Origin: Auricularia sp. M13
Lineage: Eukaryota; Basidiomycota; Agaricomycetes; Auriculariales; Auriculariaceae
Assembly (NCBI GenBank): GCA_037042915.1
Contig: CM073197.1
Location: 3,162,001 to 3,226,000 of the forward strand
DNA: 64,000 bases
Reading direction: 5' to 3'
A model generated the notes under the pieces. It saw only the letters and a list, made by a program, of their open reading frames with translations, was not told where the DNA came from and made no database searches. Every line of letters begins with the position of its first letter. The first letter of the stretch is position 1. Positions 11,874 through 23,616 of the stretch are shown piece after piece. The translations under genes and the position numbers were made by a program.

Positions 11874-12700
11874 CTAGAAATCAATCGACGGGCCAATGCG
11901 AATGCATACATCTTCGCGCGCGTGCTTCATGAGGTCTGGAAAACGATCATTCAGTACTAATAAGGGGGACGTCCGTAGATAGACGTACTCCACGAAGGAC
12001 CCGTCGCGGAACCACCCTGGCCAGGAATTGGCCAACATCCATCGAGAATTGCAGCCTGCAAAGCACATTCCAGGAGCCTCGTGGATCTGTAAGACACATG
12101 AGCTTGATCATGAAACGCGGGAAGCAAAGCACGGGTCGTGCGCACCAGACGAAGATGGGCAGACTGCTGTTCTTATTCGTGCCATAGGGACAGTAAATGT
12201 TCATGTACTGCAACTTGGTCATGCCCTAAGCGCATCGAAAGGGCTTGGAGGACACACAAGACAGTCTTCATCTGATCTTGGCTGTCCGGAGATTGGATGC
12301 ATGCCTTGAGGAACTCCTTGGCGTCACGCTCGCCGCACATGGGCTGCGCCGGGCGCGCTTTGCGAAAACGCAGATCGCCCACGGGCGGTTGGGCGAAAAG
12401 GAATACCTAGGCTCCACGTTAAGTACATACAGGGGGCGCGCAACGCTGGTGGGCGCACCGCGGTACATCTCGTGCTGCTCGTTATCGTTGGGCAGCCCGA
12501 AGAAACGGCCGTTCGTAAGCCAGATGGACAGGCCCTCTCCTGCCTGGACGAGGGGCGCGAAGTTGGGGAGAAGGGCAAGTGCAAAAACGAAACCGCGCCG
12601 AAGGCCATGACTCAGAGAAAAACGAAGGGAAGAGGAAGAAGAGGAGAGGTTGCAAATTCGTGCTCTCGGGGTAAAGGACCTCTGCGATCACAGCGCTGGC
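11874..12700 (-). pseudogene. Unrecognised reverse-strand coding patches beside the gap
   Basis: Three stretches look protein-coding by composition but lie in different frames. One around 12420-12600 contains GEGLSIWLTNGRFFGLPN followed by an acidic, Tyr-containing segment. One at 12173-12380 contains CGERDAKEFLKAC. One at 11874-12060 contains PGWFRDGSFVEYVYL. I could not join them with convincing splice sites and do not recognise a family. They may be exons of one fast-evolving gene, a decayed gene, or a gene cut by the assembly gap. The stretch from about 12700 to 13412 shows nothing I can name. Confidence 0.25.
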
Positions 12701-13412
12701 GATCTGTAATCACTGCCGCCTGCGATGCCGGCAGCGCGGCAGCGCAGCGTGCATAGCCTGATTGGGCCAGGATTCTCCGGACGTCGTTGTCCCTAGCACG
12801 ACTCCGACATACGCTGCGCTGCTTTACGAAGTGGTGCGTGGCGCAATCTCAACTGGTACAGTCGAAGCCCTTATAAGCCATGGCATTTGGGACCCCCGAA
12901 AACCTATGGGTTATGTGAATCATGGGCTAAGAGGGCGGGTATTTGTATGTAAATTGCGATTCCGGAGGTGGCCAAACGCTCTGGCCGGCTATGGGTTATG
13001 GACGAAGAGGGGCTATGGCGGGCTTCGACGTGCGATCTCGCAGCACGTAGTCGCAGCAGTCGGTAATTGCCCTATTTCGAAATTAAGCGTTGCGGTCGTG
13101 AGCGCTGGAGGCTGAGCGTTGAAACGTTGCCCGCGGCGGCGCTGAAGAGCACACAGGTTGAGGTCTATCAGGCGAGTGCATACAAATCTTTGCGCCTCGA
13201 ACATTGAGCGACAGTGGACGTTTCTTGTGCATCGGAAGACTGCACCTAGAAACAGGGCTGGAAGAAACTCACTGCCGACATTAGATCTGCTGCGAGGGCG
13301 TATGCATTGGAGCAGAGGGGGTCTCTTGTGTTCAGCTATGATACAGCCATCATTAGTTTCGTGATTAGAAAACGAATGGTCAACGTTCAAGAACGACAAT
13401 TCAGGTCTCAGG

Positions 13413-14930
13413 TCAGAGCTCCGCCCATCCGCCATCGCCATCATCTCCAGCGAGGATAGCTAAGAGCATAACGATGGCGCTAGCGACGACGCCCGTGCCG
13501 AACCCGCGATACAACTGCCCAACACCAGTACCGGCGAGCCAGCCAAGCTCTTCCTTGGCGACAGCGGTGGTGGCCTCGCCGCCAGACGCCGGGCGGCGCA
13601 GCGTCCACGCAGCGGGCACCGGCACGTCGAGCGCTCCTCCGCAGCGATGCGGTACAGCGCATCAACAACGCCAGCATAGGGCCTCGGGCGTGTCTCGACG
13701 CACGCGCGCAGGTGCCGACCGCCGCGCGTCTGAATTTGCAACCGCCGGCGCACCGTTTCGAACGGCAGCGTGATCAGCAACCCCGCGCAGCTCGACACAA
13801 ATTCCGTAAGCGCCCATGCGACGGGGTTTGCGTCCTCGTTAATGCCGAGGACGCGGCCGAGGAAGGCGGGCAGGAAGAGCGAGATGAGCGGGCGCAGGGA
13901 ATTGTCGAGGATGGCGGGGAAGAGGAGGTGCGGGTGGAAGTAGATGCCTGCAGGAGCCCGCCCTCGTGGTCGATGATTTGCGAGAGCGCGTCCAGTGGGC
14001 CGCTATACGTCCTGTATTCCGGCATGGACGACTGGACGATCAGACGGGTCCGCACGAGGTCCAGAGGCGACAGGAGAATGCCAGTGATTAAATGTGAGGC
14101 GACAGGAGCATAGATCGAAGGGCGCGGCGAGAATGTCTGGAAGAGATGATGAAGCTGGCGTTGAACATAGGCAGAAAGAACGTCATTCAGACAGGATGTA
14201 AGGAGCCCTGACGATCATGTGAGCCCGTGTCATAGGGTTACTGGTGCCGGAGTACGTACCCTTCCATAGACTGAGCCAGCCTTCCTGTCGGGAACCAGAT
14301 ATTCGACGAATCATGCCCCAGACACCGTCGGCTTTGCCAGCAGGAATCACGTATTCCAAGGGTTCAACCACAGACTTCTTGACAAGAGGGCGCACTCGTG
14401 GTGCCAGGGCGCTTGCCCGCGATGACGACGGGTCATTGGGGTCTCGAAAATAAGATTCGCTCAAAGACTCGTCGAGCTGGGCGGTACAGTATTAGCAAAG
14501 CATCGTGCGCAGGCAAATGAAGGCTGAGTACCTCTTCCTCCTCCTCTTCTTCTTCGACCTCAGTGGCCTCGGGGGTCTCTGGAACACGAGGCATCCATTG
14601 CACCTGAAGCAGGAGCTTGCTGACCTCCCAAGGCATGGCAATAGCAGATGTCGTATAGCGTAGAATAGCGCTGGCCAGCAGATTTCTGACCAGCGCTCTG
14701 AGGTCTATGTCGCCTGGATCTACCCCGAGTTCATCGCCAAGTGACGGTGAAAGTTCGAAGACAGGGCTATGCGATGGTCGACGGGTGCCCCATTCGACCT
14801 TTGTCGACGGCTGCGACGACGATGCCGAGCCCGACACTGAGGTACCTGAGCTGGACGCCGGCGTAGAGGCAAAGTCCCAAGAGCTATGCGGCGCTATGTA
14901 CTGGTCGCGTAATGACGCTGGTCGCGACAT
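13413..14930 (-). pseudogene. Ugo1-like mitochondrial outer-membrane carrier protein, two frame breaks
   Basis: Ugo1 is a modified mitochondrial carrier that links the fusion GTPases Fzo1 and Mgm1. Exon 1 is 14930-14532 (MSRPASLRDQYIAPHSSWDF, an acidic Glu run at its end) and exon 2 is 14476-14260 (with EPLEYVIPAGKADGVWG and GWLSLWKG). The next exon carries a membrane segment with the carrier-like signature SPLDLVRTRLIVQ, then YSGPLDALSQIIDHEGG. Later come YFHPHLLFPAILDNSLRP, ITLPFETVRRRLQIQ, GQLYRGFGTG and a final membrane helix before the stop at 13413-13415. Two positions, near 13950 and near 13632, change frame by what looks like one missing base each, while the sequence on both sides is clearly conserved. 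No intron explains either break. It may be intact in the living genome with errors here, or recently disabled. Confidence 0.72.
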
Positions 14931-16349
14931 GGTCCAAAAGCCGAGTGGCGGACATCGAAACGCGCGTTGTTCTTGAGCCCTGCCGAAACAGACAATCTCT
15001 CGCTCCCATGCCAAAAAAATAAAAAATGGTTCAAGTCACTAGGAAGGATAGTATAGGATAGTATATCTATATAAAACGGGGAGTTCCCACTTGAGAACGA
15101 CCGCTATGCATGTGTCAATAACTTTAACACTGCAGACGTCGTTGTAGCCACTACTCGGAAGCCCCACTGCTTTCCTCAGGGTAAAACTCAGAATTTGATA
15201 AAAACCCCTCTGCCGAGAATAAGCAGCCGTTTAACTACTCGGCCAACCCAAGTAACTCCCCAACTGCCGCGCTCTCCGTTTGCAACAGGTTAAACTCTCT
15301 AAGGCAACCGCAATGATGCTATTTATTACACGCGAGTCCCAGCTCAAGATATACACACATCCCGTACATAGCGAGCCAACAGGACTCCGAGGAGATCCCA
15401 GGATCATCTGCTCAGTGGCAAGCGCCTCAGTGCGTCCTGGATTCCTGGTTCTCCTGCCAGCACATCAGCTTCTTTGGGGTTATTTTCCACCAGCCTGCTA
15501 GCTCGCGACGTTGCTTCCCAGGCTCTTCAGCCGCAAGCCGACAATGCCTGCAACGTCCGCAACACGACCTGAACGCTAGGGAAGCAGGCACTACTGTATG
15601 TCCCAATCCAGTGATGCATATCTCCCTGAGAAGCCGGTATAGAGCAATTTCAAACCCGGGAAATATTGGGAAGCTTGGGTAACGCACTCACCTGCAATTT
15701 CGCAGGGCATTTCACGTGGCAAGGCCGTAAACAAGCAAATTTCCCGATAGTTCGACCGCTTCAGACGCTCGCACTGCCCTGGAAGCTTACGAATGTGCTT
15801 CTTTGCCATTTACAATGGCACGAGGCCACGACTGTTTAGATTGGTGGCATTGTTTTGTCATTGTGACTTGGTCGGAGTTTATTGCGTAGTGTTTGACAGT
15901 TGTTTGACTGGAGCTCTCTATCGCGACACGCCAGACCGCTGGACCCATATCCTGTTCTGTTGTACTACAGAGCAACCATTCTCCAGGGTCCCTCTGAGCA
16001 GATGTAGCGAGCGCTGATGGCGAATTTGTCCGTTTCACGGCCACGCGTCCTGTCTGGCTGCTTCGCAATACCGCGCCCGTTGCCCAGGACAAGTCATGCT
16101 GGACTCGTGGGTCCTAGATCGCTCGCGGTCAGCACACCCGCCAAGGCTCCTGTTCCCTGCCATGCGCGCGCCGATCTACCCTGGGAAGAACTCGTGCATT
16201 GCGGTCTCTGTTGTGTTGCTCGTCCTCGGAAATCCGTCCTCCAGTACATTGCGCGCCCGGTGCAACGTTGTGGCAATGTGTCGGGCCTCTGGGTATAAAA
16301 CCGGAATGCCCTGTTGTACTTGCATCGCAACCACCCGTTGTTCGCGACA
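14931..16349. other. Divergent intergenic region, 1.4 kb
   Basis: It separates the reverse Ugo1-like gene from the forward ABC gene. It has an AT-rich patch at 15015-15080 with a short tandem repeat (GGATAGTATA twice) and a TATA-like stretch. I see no gene in it. Confidence 0.5.
16294..16300 (+). promoter_or_regulatory. TATA-box-like element of the first ABC gene
   Basis: TATAAAA lies about 50 bases upstream of the ATG at 16350, in a GC-rich setting, at a plausible distance for a core promoter with a very short leader. Confidence 0.5.
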
Positions 16350-19076
16350 ATGTCCTTCCTACGTCGTCGCGCCCATTCCACGGTCAAGACCGATGCTGCC
16401 GAGCCCAAGCCTGCACGTTACCGCTGGCGAGGCGTCTGGGAAATCCTGGAGATGCCCGGAGCACCATTGAACTTTTGGGACATGGTCCCTACGGCTCGGA
16501 TTGCCCAGGCCATCGAGGATCTCCTTACCTCCTCCGCGTCGTCGACATCTTGGTTGCATATCGGCTCATCTGCGCTCAGTACATTGCCGGTGAACTCTTG
16601 CTCAACGTCGTCCTCCCCAACGCTTCTCTGTGGCTCACTGGCTATCTGCTGTCCATGTTGGCCGCCGCACCACAACTTCATCCTTGCACTGTCGTACTCG
16701 CGCTGGTCGCCTGGAACGTCTTGCCTATGGTTGAACTTCTGCTGCGCGCCGCAAAGATGGCATGCCAGCGCTTCTTGGAGGAGAAGGTACAGCGGCATTT
16801 CATCCTGCACATGATCAACGGTGCGTGGCCGTCGCCATCCTTATTCGCGATGCTGACTTCTCGGCAGTGCGGTCCCAGCTAGACGTGCCAACCTTCGAGG
16901 ACAATCTTGTCGAGGCCCAGCTCAACGGCACCGACCCGAATCTCGGCGCAGACTACGCGCACAAGGAGCAGACGAAGGCGTGGCACCTTCTGTGGGCACT
17001 TGTGCGGACCGTTATGCTCGTCGTCTCCCTATTGTGCTCCGCCTCGCTTTCAACGGCACTGCTTCAGCATCATCCCAGTATCATCCCGCTCGCTATCGCG
17101 GCATTCAGCAAGCCCATCCTCAACACCGTCATCCTGATCACGGGAACGAAGGAAGAAGACTCCAGTGCGCAGGCCATGACCCACCACTACGCCATCGTTT
17201 GCTGACGTGGCTTACTGCAGTTTGGGTTGCTGTGTGCAAGGACAAGCGTTATATGAGGTTGGACCGTCACTGCGTCTACGATTATGGCTCATCACACTTG
17301 ATGCAGGTTCCGTGGCCTGCGCGCCAGCCTGTCAAGTCCAGCGCTACGCAAGGAAATTGTTGCCGGTGACCTTGGACGGTACATCGCTGAAGGTACGCCT
17401 GTCGTCCTTCTCCACCACCAACGCCAACACCCGTAAAGAATGCGCGAGCCTTGCGTCCGAGCTAAAGCACGCGGTCCTCACGGGCTACTCCAACTTCGCG
17501 CGGTATAGCGAGCTCAACATGGACATGCCTACGCCCGAGCGCCTCGCGTATGTTCTCTTCGACCAACTGCCTCTGGTGCGTTATTTCCACAGGTCGCGGC
17601 AACCACTCAGGCTGAACGCCCCTCAATTGGCAGACCGTCCTCGCGTTGCTGGTGCTCAGCTCACCTGGAAAGGTGGCCATGTACCTGGGCTCCTTTGCTG
17701 TCATTAAACAGGCCGTCACGCGTTTCGACGATGCCATTTACTCGCTGATGTACAGCGGGATGGACATCATGTCCTGCCTCGCTACGCTCAAGCGCCAGTA
17801 TGAGCTCGTCAACCTGCGCAACAAGATCGAGGATGGTACTCTGCCTTTCCCGGATGACGCTGGCAAGGGCGTATCCATCGAGTTCGAGTAGGTCTGCTTG
17901 GATGATGCACTCAATTAAGTTGGCTAATATCCGTCTTCAGAAACGTGTCCTTGACATATGGCGAAGCTTCTGACGACGCGGAGAAACACAGCGTACCTGC
18001 GCTGAAGAACGTGTCCTTCAAGATTGGCCACAATCAATTCGCCGTCATCGTCGGTGTAAACGGGTCCGGTATGTGCAGTCCATTCCATCGCTGGGCGACT
18101 GCACTCAACATGAGCGCAGGGAAGAGCACTATCATCAAACTTCTCGCACGGTTGTACGACCCTGACGAGGGTAGGATCATCATCAATGGTGTCGACATCA
18201 AGCATATCCGCCTGCGCGAGCTCCGGAGCAGGCTTGCGGTACTCTTTCAGGACTTTGCTTTCTTCGCGTTAACTGTGAGCTTCGCCCTCGATCGATTCTA
18301 CCGCAATGCTCATGCTGCGTTATAGATACGCGAGAACATTGAGCTTGGAGCCCCTGGGAATGCCAACCTCGCAATTGACGACGCCGTGAAGCTCGCGGGC
18401 ATCGACTTCATGCACAAGTTTGATAGCTATCTCGAGGTGCGCTCCTCTGCGTTTCCACCGCCGGCATGCTGGCACTGACGCTGATACTGTGCTGTTTTCC
18501 AACTCCCAACAGCACCCAGCAGCAGTGATGCAGTCACCCCAACTCGCGACGCTGCCCGATGGCCCGCTGCACGAAGCGGCGCGGGCCAGCGCGGCGCAGA
18601 CGACGGACCTCTCCGGCGGGCAGAAGCAGAAGATGGCGCTTGCACGCACCCTCGTGCGCGCGGCGAACGCTAGCGTGCTCGTACTCGACGAGCCTACCGC
18701 GGCGCTGGACCCCGTGGTACGTCCTCCCCGCGCATCGCTCGCTGAATGCTGTCGTGCTGACCCAGAGTTACCAGGCGGAATCTTGTACGACCCATTCTTC
18801 TTTCTATCACAAGCAGGCGCCGAGTGCTGACTTGACCTTTCTCTCGCAGCTCTGTTCAGCACTCTGCGCACGATTGGTCGCGGCAAGGCGGTAATTGTGT
18901 GCAGTCACCGCTTTGGAGACCTCACGAAGCATGCGGATGTCATAATCCACGTCAAGGAGGGCAAAGTCGTTGAACAAGGGACGCACGAACAGTTGCTGGT
19001 AAAGGATGGCGTGTATTGCGACATGTGGTACCAGCAGGTCAGGGCGTTTGCGAGCTCTTCAACTCCCAAACTGTAA
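16350..19076 (+). CDS. ABC half-transporter A (TMD-NBD), one frame break in exon 1
   Basis: Twelve exons: 16350-16820, 16868-17164, 17221-17257, 17307-17392, 17439-17575, 17634-17887, 17941-18068, 18120-18274, 18326-18436, 18513-18716, a 10-nt microexon 18775-18784, and 18850-19076. The N-terminal half has membrane segments around LLLNVVLPNASLWLTGYLL and VLALLVLSSPGKVAMYLG. The C-terminal half is a full ATPase domain: Walker A GVNGSGKST (split by an intron between the two glycines), Q-loop LFQDF, signature LSGGQKQ, Walker B VLVLDEP, D-loop ALDP and the switch His in CSHRFGD. It should act as a dimer, moving an unknown substrate across a membrane. Near 16523 the frame changes by one apparently missing base between AQAIEDL and YLLRVVDI. 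Paralogues B and C have no break at that place. The end is chosen at VRAFASSSTPKL before the stop. Confidence 0.8.
18775..18784 (+). other. 10-nt microexon in ABC gene A
   Basis: GCGGAATCTT is flanked by AG before and GT after. Including it gives DPV-AES-S-LFSTLR and restores the frame between the D-loop exon and the last exon. Without it the exons do not join in frame. ABC genes B and C have a 10-nt exon at the same place. Confidence 0.8.
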
Positions 19077-19496
19077 TTGTGGGACTGCCAAGTCGGACTA
19101 AGGACGTTGGGATACTGGACTGTAGCGTCTGTACAATGTATCAGGTATGAGTTGGCTTTGTAGTGTGGTTGCCCATAATGTTGTATTTGGAATAGAACGC
19201 CTTGCTGAATTTTATGCTCTGGTTTGTCCGTCAAGAATTCGCACTGACCCTCGAGTGAATTCCGATGGAGCCTCCAATCTGGGATCGCCAACACCGTTCG
19301 AGTCGGCGCTTGACAGCAGTGGGGCTCTTCTACACATAGGGTAGGCGTTCGAAGCGGTGATATCGTGGCTGGGTGGCAGACATGCGGTGACAGCGAGGCG
19401 GTGGAAGTTGATGAGCATCTCAATTTTTACAGCACGGGGAAATGGACGCAGTAAGAAACAGAGGATGGTGTATGCAAGCAGACAAGACAGATGGAC
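19077..19496. other. Intergenic stretch between convergent genes
   Basis: This is the shared 3' flank of ABC gene A and the Rab gene, 420 bases. I see nothing recognisable in it. Confidence 0.5.
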
Positions 19497-20408
<912 letters not shown>

Positions 20409-20963
20409 AAGTACGAGCTGTAGTACGATTATTTAGGGTGTTTAAGCCCCGTGGCAGCGAGCTAGACCCACAAGAGCGTTGGACGAAAGGGTGCTGCGTG
20501 GGCTGAGGCTGAAGCGAAACGGCGCACGGATTTGAAGCTCCGGATTTACTGTGTCTTCTGAGTCCACGTCTGCTCTATTCTCCAGGCACGCTCTAGGCCA
20601 GGTTCCTTCGCGGCAGGGATCCCCTCTGAAGTTGACATGCAGATGGCTACTCGCACAGTTAAAACGTGGTCGAACTGGCGGTCTATCGATGTTTTGCTAT
20701 AGCACCTGATTCATTGAGACGAAGGGTACATCTACGAATGGTCTTGGAGGCAATTCCCAACGTACACGCCGTTTCTTACCTCCAAGGCCTGTTCAGACCC
20801 TTATTACAACCTCGCACTGTCATCGCCAGACAGCCAGGACTGTAACCTATCTCGCAAAATCTCCAGCATACATGTCTTGTTATAGCTTCTACTTCACACA
20901 TATATAGGCACATGTTATACTTCACAGCAGCAGGCGACAGCGAGAAAGCAACGTTCAAGAAAA
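20409..20963. other. Intergenic stretch upstream of the Rab gene
   Basis: Promoter side of the Rab gene and 3' flank of ARP5, 555 bases, with no gene seen. Confidence 0.5.
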
Positions 20964-23485
20964 TTAAGGCAACGCGCCATTCCAATTGCCACCCCACCAC
21001 TTCTTGATCCTCTCTCCTCCATATTCCTCGTATTCCTCCCGCGTAATGCAAGCTTTCGCAAAATCCGCCGTAGAAGCGAAGGACGCCATGCCCTTCCAAG
21101 CGTCCAATACGGGGTCATAAGCCTTGACGACTTCAAGGGGCATCTCCGGTGGCAAGAGTGGCCGGAGCGTCCTACGCAGCCGCTCATCCAAGCCAGGCAG
21201 CTGGGCGGGAGAGCCAGTGAAGAAAACACGCTGGGCGAGCCGCGCGCGCTGCTCGAGCGGGAACGCCGCGAGTACAGACCCGAGCAGCTCGCCGACGCCT
21301 GCCCAATCAGCGCCGGCCATGCTGGGCGTCCACCACGTTTCGGGCACACGCCAGCGCTCGATCGAGAGGTGCACATGGCCGCGCGCGTCAGCCTCCGGCG
21401 GGCGCACGGCCGCGACGAGCGCGCCACGCGCCGCATTCTGAGCAGCGTATGTGTCGGTCGCCGTGAAGTCGGGGTCGTGCGCGAGCAGCTTCGTCTCGAG
21501 CGCGAGCAGGTTCATCTCGTCGTCCTCCTCGTCCGAGGACGGCGCGCCGGTGTTGATCTTGCGGTAGATCGCCCAGTCGTCGTCGTTCGCGCCGAACGTA
21601 TCCTCCGGGTTGATCTTGCGCCGTTTCTTTGTGGGCCCCGTGGAGTCGGCCGCCAGAGATGCGATGTTCTTCATGCGCGCCTGCGCCGCGGCGCTCTTGC
21701 GGTCGCTCATCGCTGCGCGTCGCCGCTTGCGCTCTCGCAGCTTGTTCGTGAGCGCCTGTATAAAAGGTCAGGGTGGTATGGTATTATCTCGAAAGCCACT
21801 CACGTCATGTTCGGCACGCACGCGCCCGCACCACCCCTTCAAGTCGCGCTCGCGTTCCTCGTCCTCTTTGCGCCGCGCCTCGTCAGCATCCCTTTTGGCC
21901 TTCTCCTTCTCGGCCTTCAGACGCATGCGCGCGTCGTACCCGGCTTTCAGCAGCCGCTGTTTCTTCTTCTCTTTCAATTGGTCTTCATCGAGGTCCGCGT
22001 CTGCCACGTCCAGCAGAGGGAACGAGGGTTCTTCCTGTGCGCCAGCAACGGGCTCTTCATCAGGTTCAGCTACCGCTGCCGCTGCCTCCTTGCGTCGCGC
22101 CTTCTTGACAAAGGAGTCCAATCCAGCGATGGCTTCTTCCAGCTCGTCGTCGTCGTCGATGCCTTCGTTCCGGAGGAGATTCTAATGACATGTCAAGGCC
22201 CCTTTCTCACTATTCCAACCTTCTTACCTGCCATTCAGCTTTCTTCACTGCGCCCTTCTTCTCCTTGAGCTCCAGTAGGCGCTGTAGGTCGTCTTCCTTC
22301 TGCGCAAGCTGCGGGAATCGTTCAGCTCGCCGCCTTATCCAGCGGAGAACGGCGCGCACCAATTCCGCGCGTTTACGCGCCAACTGCTCTTGCAGTCTCC
22401 TGCCAGTTTCGCGCCTCTTTTCTGCAACGCGCGCGATCTCCTCTTCGGTCTTCTCAGGCTCCTAGGGCCAATGTCAGAGGAATGATACCACATGCCACCG
22501 AAACATACAGTCATCGCCGCATAGGGCATCTGAATGATTCTGTCGGCCTCTTGGATGGCTTTCGCGTCGTCCAGAGAGCGAATGAGTTCGCGGTAGTCTG
22601 GCGCGAATTCACAAAAATTGTGCATCATCCACTGCAACGCGTACATGAGCACTTGTAACCGGAAGGAGTTATGACACGTACTGTTGAGTGCTGCGAGGTG
22701 AGTCGCATGGGAAGCGTTGGGTGTTTCAGCTGGATGAGCTTGAGCAGATAATCCGAAGCGTGTGCGGCTCCCCATGGCAGCCGCTTGGACTGAGAGAGTA
22801 TGCCTTTGCCGTCGAGGACCGGTATGATAGACGTCGAGTACGTGTTGAACGAGAGCACCAGGCCGTCTCGGTCGGCGGGCGTTTGCGCATTGTGGTGAAA
22901 GGACATGAGCGCGTCAATCGGATAGCAGGCTGCGGGAACGTTGTACAGCTCGAAGAGAAGCTCCGATGTCACTGAGAATATAGGTCAGGGCATCGAGTTA
23001 GAACACGCAGAGCGAACATACATGCACGCGAGTGAAGGGGCGAGCATATGCGCTCGGTCATGGCTATTGGGTGTTCAACGGTGCTGGTGTCGATTCCTAG
23101 TTTGATAAAAATGTAGTCCAACGCCGATTCCTGAGGCGTATTGAGTGAGCTATGAGAGTGCGCATTGGCACGCACTTACCAAAGCATCGAAATTCAGAAG
23201 CAAATCGCCTTCCCAGGGGGTTCGTGCTTGCGTACGGGTTGTGGCCTCAATGTCGACGGCTTCGCCATATAATAAAACAGTGCCCGTTATCCTTCGGTCC
23301 TTATACCGGGAGACAATGTTGGGTTGGATGAACGGCGTCTGGGCAGACGCGAAGCCAAAACGCATTGAAGTCGAGCCATTATCTATGACTATAGGCTGAT
23401 TTGTGCCCCGGTATGCGTCGTAGTCCTCAGCAGTAAATCCCGCAGGCGGCGGTTCCGGTGTTGGATAGCGGAAGGCAGCGCTCAT
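20964..23485 (-). CDS. ARP5: Actin-related protein 5 (INO80 complex subunit)
   Basis: Arp5 is a nuclear actin-related subunit of the INO80 chromatin remodeller, where it couples nucleosome contact to sliding. The protein starts MSAAFRYPTPEPPPAGF and continues with the first actin-fold strand IVIDNGSTSMRFGF. Further actin-like blocks are ELLFELYNVPAACYPIDAL and GLVLSFNTYSTSIIPVLDGK. As in other Arp5 proteins, the fold is interrupted by a long, highly charged coiled-coil insert (from EPEKTEEEIARVAEKRRE to ERERDLKGWCG, then RKRRRAAMSDRKSAAAQARM). The C-terminal actin segment includes RVFFTGSPAQLPGLDERLR and GMASFASTADFAKACITREE, a typical Arp5 ending. About seven exons with short introns. Confidence 0.92.
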
Positions 23486-23616
23486 GATCGCCTCGGTTGA
23501 AGCCGGTGACGCGCCGCCATGTTGTCGCCAGGATCAACTTTTCCGATTGCAGACACAGTAAGTACTCTACCTCACATCGAGACGAAAAAGAGTATATCAC
23601 AGCAAGGAGCTAAATC

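Noticed and set aside
11472-11960. Open frames running through the N block
   Set aside because: They exist only because Ns contain no stop codons.
12173-12380. Resemblance of CGERDAKEFLKAC to a CHCH (twin CX9C) domain
   Set aside because: The Cys spacing is eleven rather than nine and the second Cys pair is not in place, so the match is too weak to name.
21369-22268. 299-codon forward open frame
   Set aside because: Antisense to ARP5 exons and runs through their introns.
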